The notes below the pieces were generated by a model that was not told the DNA's origin, did not search any database, and saw only the letters and a list, made by a program, of their open reading frames with translations. A stretch of 5,197 nucleotides of DNA from Polyangia bacterium (GTDB taxonomy: Bacteria > Myxococcota_A > Polyangia > Polyangiales > Polyangiaceae). Both the position numbers and the translations under genes were made by a program. Each line of letters starts with the position of its first letter. Positions within the stretch are counted from its first letter, which is position 1. Shown here in pieces: positions 1 to 4,342 of the stretch. The DNA lies in NCBI GenBank assembly GCA_030433055.1, contig JAUILJ010000650.1, positions 1 to 5,197 on the forward strand, given 5' to 3'.

Positions 1-396
1 CGGCCTGGAGACGTGATGGTGCGGACGCCGTAGGGGTGGTGCTCGGCGCGCCAGACGGTCTCGGCGTTGTCGTTGAGTGTTGAGCACGCGCTCGACGGCG
101 CCGAGCTGGTTGCTCAAGAAGTAGAAGCGCTCGCCTTGGTCGGCTGTGGCGTCGGCGCTGGCGTAGTCCACGCGCATGAACGGCACGAGCGCGCGTTCGT
201 CGACGTAGACGTAGACGCGCAGGCCACCCGACGGCAGCTCTTCGGCGGCCAGGCGGTCCCCGGTGCCACCAGAAGCGGCGCGCTCGATGCGTCCGTCGGG
301 GCGTGGGCACCGGGTCTCCGTGCGGCGCCCGAGGGCGCGGTGGTCGTGCTCGAAGCGCTCGTCATTCGCGCGCTCATCGAAGGCGCGACTTCGGCG
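1..396 (-). pseudogene. RHS core fragment, 5'-truncated and frameshifted
   Basis: Reading leftward from 396, directly after an in-frame TAA at 399-397, the minus strand encodes an RHS/YD-repeat C-terminal core. A degenerate YD-like motif ERFEHDHRALGRRTE (near 360-316) is followed by LRVYVYVDERALVPFMRVDY (near 222-163) and ERFYFLSNQLGAVERVLN (near 132-79). The frame then breaks. Shifted by one, it continues LNDNAETVWRAEHHPYG (77 to about 27) and VRTITSPG to the window edge, the usual W-x-A-x-x-x-P-[YF]-G that closes the RHS barrel. There is no start codon or Shine-Dalgarno suited to a full protein, and most of the YD-repeat region is absent. This is therefore a displaced remnant, not a working toxin. 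RHS proteins normally encapsulate a C-terminal toxin, and whatever tip followed this core lies left of the window. The similarity is recognised by eye; the phrases are characteristic of RHS cores in myxobacteria. Confidence 0.72.
72..84. repeat. 7-base-period tandem duplication that breaks the RHS frame
   Basis: The plus strand reads GTTGAG at 72-77 and again at 79-84 with one base between (minus strand CTCAACACTCAAC). Removing one 7-base unit joins ERVLN to DNAETVWRAE in a single frame, exactly as expected for an RHS core. This looks like a slippage duplication that inactivated the reading frame, or possibly a sequencing or assembly error. Confidence 0.7.
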
Positions 397-459
397 TTAG
401 GGCCGGCCGTCTCCGAGCGTCGTCGCTGGCACGCCGGACGTGTGACGTCCGCTAAGAGC

Positions 460-1020
460 TCAGTCGTCGAGGCTGGCCTGAAGGTAGTGCTCTACCCAAG
501 CTGGTACCTGGGCGGTCAACAACGCACGCAGTTCTTGCACGGGCTCAGCCCTGGCCGTCGCGATCGCGTGGTGAAGCCACGCTTGCTCTCCCTCGACGGC
601 GCCCGGTTCGACGTCGGCATCCTCGAGCGCTGCGTCGATGGCGTCTGCAAGGTCGAGGGCCGCAAGGAGCCCTTGTGCGACCGCATCACGGGTGGGGCCG
701 GCCTGGGAATGCCTTCGGGCAGCGTCGATGGAGGCGAGGACTGCTGCGGAGATCCCGCCGAGGACCTCGTCGCCATCTGCGTAGTCAGCGTCTGCGTACT
801 CCTCCAGTTCCTGGTAGCGCTCGTCGAGCGTGGTGTCCCAAGGGGAGCCGCCAAGCCAACCCCAGAGGTCGTCGATGACGCCGCGGAGCAGGGCGGGGTC
901 GCCGGAGCCAACGGCGTCGTAGACAGGTAAGAAGCGCTCGGCGGCGGCGCAGATCAACGCGACCATCGCGTCGGACGAGAGCCCCTCAAGGGCGGTCTGG
1001 TATTCCTCGACGCTTTCCAT
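460..1020 (-). CDS. DUF416/YjaG-like all-alpha protein, candidate immunity protein (paralogue 2)
   Basis: The ATG at 1020 has AGGAG with a 5-base spacer, overlapping the TAG stop of the preceding gene. It gives 186 residues. An upstream GTG at 1089 would overlap the preceding gene by some 60 bases and is rejected. ALICAAAERFLPVYDAVGSG (21-40) followed by GVIDDLWGWLGG (47-58) matches the DUF416/YjaG pattern CxxER(x)xPxY ... ILDxxWexL. The acidic ELEEYADADYADGDEV (71-86) corresponds to the ELEKFEEAIPSADDF-like stretch in YjaG, and it is followed by the expected Ala-rich helix SAAVLASIDAARRH. The C-terminal part has EQAWLHHAIATARAE (145-159), similar to the matching helix of the preceding paralogue. 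Codon use is strongly GC-biased (30 of the first 35 third positions), typical of the host. No function is established for DUF416. The role as antidote is inferred from the locus. It is the last intact gene before the RHS debris. Confidence 0.72.
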   Translation of the reverse strand: MESVEEYQTALEGLSSDAMVALICAAAERFLPVYDAVGSGDPALLRGVIDDLWGWLGGSPWDTTLDERYQELEEYADADYADGDEVLGGISAAVLASIDAARRHSQAGPTRDAVAQGLLAALDLADAIDAALEDADVEPGAVEGEQAWLHHAIATARAEPVQELRALLTAQVPAWVEHYLQASLDD

Positions 1021-1031
1021 TGCGACTCCTA
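1021..1031 (-). promoter_or_regulatory. Ribosome binding site fused to the stop of paralogue 1; decides the start of paralogue 2
   Basis: The minus strand reads TAGGAGTCGCAATG. AGGAG (1026-1030) overlaps the TAG stop and sits five bases before the ATG at 1020, supporting that start over the upstream GTG at 1089. Confidence 0.7.
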
Positions 1032-1634
1032 CCCTTTCAAGTTTCGCTGACGCACAGGCGTCTTGCATTGCTTCAAGGCGTCCCACCACTGCGGCAGGTC
1101 TACGGCAGACTCCAACTCCACCTGAGGGATCTCAAGCGGACCATGGGCGAGAGCGGCTATGGACGCGGCTCTCCAAGCTGCTTCTTCCACGAGAGCGCTC
1201 GTTTCGAGAGTCACTCCCTCGGCCGCCAGGGTCGCGTCCACTTCTTCGCCCACCCGCGTTGAGAGCAGCGCGCAGCGTGCGGCACACGTCGCGGAATAGT
1301 CTGTGTCGCAGTCTGCGATGGCCCGGAGTACGTTGGTTCCGCTACAGACACCATAGAGGAGCAAGGGTTGGCCCTCCTCGTAGTAGTGGCTAACTAGGTC
1401 AGCCACGCCGTCCCAAAGTCGCTTCGGGAGCTTGGGCTTCTTCCCCTCTATGAACTTCGCGCCCGCCGCGAGGATGGGCTCGATGGCCATCCAATCAGTG
1501 CCACGCCGATACGCTTTATAGAGCGGCAAATAGCGGGCGGCCACGGCACAGCCAAAGCTGACGCGGCGCGCGCCATCCATGTCCAGGAGAGCCTCGTAGA
1601 ACACTTCGTCGTAGGCGATGAGGTCGAGCTTCAC
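1029..1634 (-). CDS. DUF416/YjaG-like all-alpha protein, candidate immunity protein (paralogue 1)
   Basis: The start is best placed at the GTG at 1634, preceded by GGAG with a 7-base spacer (GGAGACTAGATGTG), giving 201 residues. The frame is open further upstream to 1970, but there it runs antiphase over the preceding gene and its translation is Arg/Ser/Cys-rich noise. The product is all-helical. ARRVSFGCAVAARYLPLYKAYR (22-43) resembles the N-terminal helix of DUF416 (E. coli YjaG), where an E/A-R-x-x-P-x-Y core follows a hydrophobic stretch. It continues with ILAAGAKFIEG, a middle helix pair, a Cys-rich DYSATCAARCALLSTRVG (112-129), and EEAAWRAASIAALAH (150-164). It aligns over most of its length with the next protein, from which it has diverged strongly. 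The Imm5 family is an alternative assignment, since it has a similar LP-x-[FY] opening. An 80-base gap precedes the gene, so it may have its own transcription start. Confidence 0.68.
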   Translation of the reverse strand: MKLDLIAYDEVFYEALLDMDGARRVSFGCAVAARYLPLYKAYRRGTDWMAIEPILAAGAKFIEGKKPKLPKRLWDGVADLVSHYYEEGQPLLLYGVCSGTNVLRAIADCDTDYSATCAARCALLSTRVGEEVDATLAAEGVTLETSALVEEAAWRAASIAALAHGPLEIPQVELESAVDLPQWWDALKQCKTPVRQRNLKG

Positions 1635-1714
1635 ATCTAGTCTCCGCGGAGAGAAGGAGGCACTCTCGCCAGACCACCTGGTCCGAGTGCGTTGCGACAG
1701 GCAGCGTGCGGTGA
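1635..1714 (-). other. 80-base intergenic gap with an imperfect hairpin
   Basis: This is the only sizeable gap in the gene run. It holds an imperfect inverted repeat at 1662-1688: inner arms GACC/GGTC around a 4-base loop, outer arms ACTC/GAGT with unpaired bases between. No T-tract follows, so it is not a typical intrinsic terminator. It also contains the GGAG Shine-Dalgarno (1642-1645) of the gene starting at GTG 1634. No clear -35/-10 promoter was seen, though one could hide here. Confidence 0.35.
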
Positions 1715-2386
1715 CTACAGTTCCGGAGGCCTTAGCCGCGCCCACTCCCGGGCGGCAACAGAGCCCCCGTGAGCATCTACCATGCCGAAGAGCCCGAGCG
1801 ATTCGAACCTGCTGAGGCCCAGTGGCCCATCGATGTGAAGCAGGAGGGCTGGAGGATGCGACACGACGTGCTTCGGCGCGAGCGCTGCCACACGCCGCAC
1901 ACCCTCTGCTGCAGACCCCCTTCCGAGGGCCTTGACGAGTCTCGGCCCCAGAACAGTCGTCGCCCCGCAACGGCGTGGGCCCTTGGTCAGGTAGACATCG
2001 GAGAGTAGAGGTGGCTCAGCGTCGTCTCTCTGGATGTAGGCGAACTCGACGTTTGTGGTCAGTGCGAGCGTCTCCATGCTCTCGGCGCACAGGGTCACGT
2101 GCTCGGGGTCGACTTTGTCGGCGCGCGTGACGAACACGGCGTTGCCTAAGTCGAAGAGGGAGACTTGCAGCTCGTAGGCGGGCGCCACGGCACGGATCAG
2201 GCGCACCACGTGAGTGCGAGGGTTGCACGACTCGAGGGCGTGGGTGGTCAGCTTGCGACGACTGAACGCGGCCCGTCCTACGTACGCAGCGGGGATTCCA
2301 GTCGACTCAAGATGCTGCACCAGAGCCGCAAGCGAAGGAGTCTTGTCGGGCTCCCACAAGAGTTGCGCTCGAAGTTGGACGGACAT
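1715..2386 (-). CDS. Hypothetical protein (223 residues), candidate immunity protein
   Basis: I do not recognise this family. The start ATG at 2386 follows the previous TGA stop by three bases with only a weak GGGTTG-like upstream sequence, so translation is probably coupled. The protein begins SVQLRAQLLWEPDKTPSLAALVQHLESTG, a strand then helix. It continues with alternating hydrophobic strands (YELQVSLFDLGNAVFVTRAD at 71-90; VEFAYIQRD at 113-121), a Gly-rich turn (GATTVLGPRLVKALG at 141-155), and a C-terminal segment PALLLHIDGPLG (179-190) followed by FESLGLFGMVDAHGG. An alpha/beta domain without transmembrane segment or signal peptide is likely. There is no obvious catalytic motif. Size and position inside a run of immunity-like genes make an antidote role plausible, but that is inference from neighbourhood alone. 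The frame is real: it is long, has no better competitor, and its hydrophobic pattern is protein-like. Confidence 0.68.
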   Translation of the reverse strand: MSVQLRAQLLWEPDKTPSLAALVQHLESTGIPAAYVGRAAFSRRKLTTHALESCNPRTHVVRLIRAVAPAYELQVSLFDLGNAVFVTRADKVDPEHVTLCAESMETLALTTNVEFAYIQRDDAEPPLLSDVYLTKGPRRCGATTVLGPRLVKALGRGSAAEGVRRVAALAPKHVVSHPPALLLHIDGPLGLSRFESLGLFGMVDAHGGSVAAREWARLRPPEL

Positions 2387-2389
2387 CGA

Positions 2390-2812
2390 TCAACCCAAGC
2401 CCAGTGTCACCACCCGAAGAGGTCCCTCGCATTTGCTGTTGTGCTCTGTTCGTAGTGTGTAGTCGCCAAAGTCCCACATCTCCCAGTTCATTCCCCGCTT
2501 CATGGGCTCGCCCAGACGCCGATGGATCGCATCAGGAGACATCTCGAACGAGAGGCCGTGTGGAAGAGGGCCGGTATAGACATCGCCTTGCCAACGATTG
2601 AGCGTGCGCCCGAAAAATGAAATCGATATTACCAGATCTTCATTCAGGTCGGCGATTACACTCACCCCCAGTGAATCGTAGGATTCATAGGACCGATCTT
2701 CGCTGGACTCGATTCTTGGCGCGAATACCTCGCGCGCTGCTTGCGCCTTTGGCGACCTCCCAGGAGTGCCAATCATCTCGAGAGCAACGTCAAGCATGTC
2801 GTCTTTGTTCAT
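2390..2812 (-). CDS. Small hypothetical protein with BamE/BLIP-like motif, candidate immunity protein
   Basis: Two ATGs lie at 2818 and 2812. AGGA at 2820-2823 is only one base from the first but seven from the second, so the second is the better start, giving 140 residues beginning MNKDDML. After an N-terminal helix and an Arg/Glu-rich stretch there is a beta-rich part (GVSVIADLNEDLVISISFFG, about 49-68). The C-terminal half has PHGLSFEMSPDAIHRRLGEP (about 84-103), then MWDFGDYTLRTEH and PLRVVTLGLG. A Gly-x-Ser/Thr, helix, LGxP arrangement followed by short strands is typical of BamE/SmpA- and BLIP-like small alpha/beta domains, which are common among uncharacterised immunity genes. No lipoprotein signal is present, so it should be cytoplasmic. 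The gene is AT-richer in third positions than its neighbours, suggesting separate acquisition. It is separated by three bases from the next gene. The fold is inferred from motif spacing only and no cognate toxin is known. Confidence 0.65.
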   Translation of the reverse strand: MNKDDMLDVALEMIGTPGRSPKAQAAREVFAPRIESSEDRSYESYDSLGVSVIADLNEDLVISISFFGRTLNRWQGDVYTGPLPHGLSFEMSPDAIHRRLGEPMKRGMNWEMWDFGDYTLRTEHNSKCEGPLRVVTLGLG

Positions 2813-2824
2813 GTTCATATCCTA
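2813..2824 (-). promoter_or_regulatory. Ribosome binding site fused to the stop of the small frame; decides the start of the 140-residue gene
   Basis: The minus strand reads TAGGATATGAACATG. AGGA (2820-2823) is one base from the ATG at 2818 but seven from the ATG at 2812, so the second ATG is favoured. The TAG belongs to the short upstream frame. Confidence 0.6.
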
Positions 2825-2929
2825 GTCATCATCAGGTGGAACAAATCCCAGTTCTCGAGCCATTCTGGGCATGTCGTATGTGCCAGCGTCTTCGTTTCTT
2901 TGCCGCAATGCGTTGACAGAGGCGTCCAC
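2822..2929 (-). pseudogene. Small reading frame (about 35 residues), possible tail of a lost gene
   Basis: Between the DUF7691-like gene and the 140-residue gene the minus strand holds a short frame ending in TAG at 2824-2822. From a GTG at 2929 it gives a 35-residue acidic peptide containing NALRQRNEDAGTYDMPRM and ending in ARELGFVPPDDD. The frame stays open upstream to 3133, but there it runs antiphase through the DUF7691-like gene and is Arg/Trp-rich noise. GTG 2929 has GAGG only two bases away, so the start is uncertain. Two points argue against random sequence. The TAG stop fuses with the AGGA that serves the next gene, as at two other junctions here. The codon use is also AT-richer (17 of 35 third positions G or C), like the following gene and unlike the GC-rich genes around. 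It could be the remaining C-terminus of a toxin tip whose antidote is the next gene, or a real microprotein. No family is recognised. Confidence 0.35.
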
Positions 2930-2934
2930 GTCCT

Positions 2935-2951
2935 CAGGGGTGTGGCCCCTG
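2935..2951 (-). other. Perfect 6-base-pair hairpin just after the DUF7691-like gene
   Basis: CAGGGG and CCCCTG pair around a 5-base loop, beginning six bases downstream of the DUF7691-like stop codon. No T-run follows, so termination is doubtful. It could pause ribosomes or transcription, or protect the upstream transcript end, and it lies just before the GTG of the small frame. Confidence 0.35.
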
Positions 2952-2957
2952 TCTAGG

Positions 2958-3506
2958 CTAGTCCAAGAAGCAAACGAGCCCGAGAGGGGTGGCGGCCCTC
3001 GACTCAAGACGACGAAGAAGCCGGAACCAGTCCTCCATCTCAGCCAAGATCCCGTCAACCGTCTCGTCCTCCGACGCTGGCGGAGTCGCAGCGAAGTGCG
3101 CCACCGCTTCGACCACCGCCTCGGGCTCCACATAGCCCATCGACGGAAAATCAGGCGGCCGACCGACGTTGGGTATCGGTGCGCCGCGGTAGGAGAGGTT
3201 CAGGAGTCGAAATGCAGACGGGACACCTGCATGGGTGAGCACGTCGTCAACTCTTGGAATCACCCCACCGCGCAGGGGCGAGACGCTAGAGTTCGGCAAC
3301 GCATCACCCAGCGCTTGGCAGAGTTCCTCAAGTGCCCAGATCACCGCAGCGGGGTCTGTCTCCCCACCTCGCCGAAGGGCATGCAACGCGGCACGTGCGT
3401 CATCGCTAAGCGCTGCAGCAAGCGGCGCCTCCAAGGTGGAGCTTCCGTTGGCTGTCGAGCGCAAAGCCTCGAGGGAAACGGCGTACACGGTCAAGCTCCG
3501 GCTCAT
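2958..3506 (-). CDS. DUF7691-like protein, candidate orphan immunity protein
   Basis: The product has 182 residues if it starts at the ATG at 3506. That ATG overlaps the Imm49 stop as ATGA, a usual sign of translational coupling. A longer version from GTG 3530 would add eight residues inside Imm49 and is less likely. The N-terminus SRSLTVYAVSLEAL, the middle ALEELCQALGDALPN, the RGAPIP (about 107-112) and DFPSMGY (about 119-125) segments, and a C-terminal helix around AEMEDWFRLLRRL followed by a hydrophobic VCFLD end resemble DUF7691 proteins, which are common in actinomycetes and myxobacteria. No biochemical function is known to me for that family. Its position directly behind a toxin/immunity pair suggests a second immunity-like gene. 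There is no signal peptide or membrane segment, so it should be cytoplasmic. The Shine-Dalgarno before ATG 3506 is weak, which fits dependence on Imm49 translation. Confidence 0.72.
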   Translation of the reverse strand: MSRSLTVYAVSLEALRSTANGSSTLEAPLAAALSDDARAALHALRRGGETDPAAVIWALEELCQALGDALPNSSVSPLRGGVIPRVDDVLTHAGVPSAFRLLNLSYRGAPIPNVGRPPDFPSMGYVEPEAVVEAVAHFAATPPASEDETVDGILAEMEDWFRLLRRLESRAATPLGLVCFLD

Positions 3507-4330
3507 GGGATCTCGTTCCGGACCAACCACTCGGGCATGTACCCCGAGGTGACACCGAGCTCCAGTCCGCGCTCGACTCCCAGCGCGGTGAAGCCTGTGA
3601 CCAGCCCGGCGAACAGGGCGACACCGCTGTTCTTGTCACGCCCTCGCCCCTCCAGTGCCTTGTGCGCGTTTAGACCTGCCACCACGGCGTCATCGAAAGC
3701 GGCCTGGTCCATAGCATCGACGGCGCGGAGGATGGGCAGTACCGCAGTCCGTGAAGCGACGAGCCGTGGTGACGCGATCTTCGCCTCCTGGCCCAAGCGC
3801 TCAGCTTCGCCGGCCGCATCCCTCCACCCCCTATCTCCAAGGAGGTAGAGCTGCACCGCCCCGCAGAGGGGCACCCAAAACGGGTCGCGCTCAAGCTCGC
3901 TCACCGGTTCCAGTTTGTCGACGGGATACGCAGTGAGGATGTCGATGACGTCCTGTCGTCGAAAGCAAAACGCCATCGCCATCGCCATCAGCCATGAATC
4001 AGGCCTCGGCGTGCGCGAGTGGTCGATGCCCGCCGTTTCGAGTGGCTTGCCTTCCAAGGTGAACGCGATCGTTTCCCCTGGATGACCAATCGCGCGCAGG
4101 TGGACGCTCATGCAATCGAGCGATGCGGCGAACTGGCGCCGCGCCGCGGAGAACTCGTCGAGCGTGAGCGCCCACGCGCCTGCGCCAATGCAAGTCTGGA
4201 AGCACCCCGTACCGTGTGCTGCTGAAGTCTGCAGAGCGAGAGGCACATGCCCCTCGAGTGCAGCCAGTTCGTCTTGGAGTTCTTCCTGGACGTAGTTGGG
4301 CGTAGCGCTGTGTACTTTGACGTTTCGCAT
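3503..4330 (-). CDS. Imm49-type immunity protein
   Basis: This 275-residue protein is predicted to be mostly alpha-helical. It matches the Imm49 family (Pfam immunity protein 49) as I know it: a helix around 111-135 with WLMAMAMAFCFRRQDVIDIL, then the FWVPLCGAVQLYLLGD segment at 151-166 (aromatic start, small inter-helix loop), a helix ILRAVDAMDQAAFDDAVVAGLNAHK at 200-224, and the C-terminal GVERGLELGVTSGYMPEWLV at 251-270. The length is normal for the family. The ATG at 4330 is preceded by AGGAA with a 6-base spacer, and that Shine-Dalgarno overlaps the TAG stop of the toxin gene, so translation is probably coupled. As the first gene after the toxin it is the obvious cognate antidote, expected to act in the cytoplasm by binding the nuclease tip. 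Family assignment rests on recognised sequence pattern; the pairing is inferred from position. Confidence 0.8.
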   Translation of the reverse strand: MRNVKVHSATPNYVQEELQDELAALEGHVPLALQTSAAHGTGCFQTCIGAGAWALTLDEFSAARRQFAASLDCMSVHLRAIGHPGETIAFTLEGKPLETAGIDHSRTPRPDSWLMAMAMAFCFRRQDVIDILTAYPVDKLEPVSELERDPFWVPLCGAVQLYLLGDRGWRDAAGEAERLGQEAKIASPRLVASRTAVLPILRAVDAMDQAAFDDAVVAGLNAHKALEGRGRDKNSGVALFAGLVTGFTALGVERGLELGVTSGYMPEWLVRNEIP

Positions 4331-4342
4331 ATGTGATTCCTA
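4331..4342 (-). promoter_or_regulatory. Ribosome binding site fused to the toxin stop codon
   Basis: The minus strand reads TAGGAATCACATATG. The toxin stop TAG supplies the first bases of AGGAA (4337-4341), six bases before the Imm49 ATG at 4330. Ribosomes ending the toxin are placed to start the antidote. Confidence 0.7.

Noticed and set aside
114..377. An 87-codon minus-strand frame within the RHS fragment
   Set aside because: Its product is Ser/Thr/Ala low-complexity, and the neighbouring frame encodes the recognisable RHS motifs.
67..930. A 287-codon open frame on the plus strand
   Set aside because: It runs antisense to the RHS fragment and the second DUF416-like gene. Its translation is Val/Ala/Gly-rich and shows no domain, while the minus-strand products are recognisable. 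Long antisense frames are common in high-GC DNA.
1662..1688. Intrinsic terminator between the 223-residue and 201-residue genes
   Set aside because: The inverted repeat is imperfect and no T-tract follows on the minus strand, so it is reported only as a hairpin in an intergenic gap.
1635..1970. Upstream extension of the 201-residue gene to an ATG at 1970
   Set aside because: The extra 112 residues lie out of phase inside the 223-residue gene and are Arg/Ser/Cys-rich noise. The GTG at 1634 has a good Shine-Dalgarno.
3507..3530. Longer start (GTG 3530) for the DUF7691-like gene
   Set aside because: It would add eight residues inside Imm49. The family-like N-terminus begins at SRSLTVY right after the ATG in the ATGA overlap.
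2871..3848. A 325-codon open frame on the plus strand
   Set aside because: It is antisense to the DUF7691-like and Imm49 genes and crosses their boundary. The translation is Arg/Ser/Pro-rich without hydrophobic pattern or domain.
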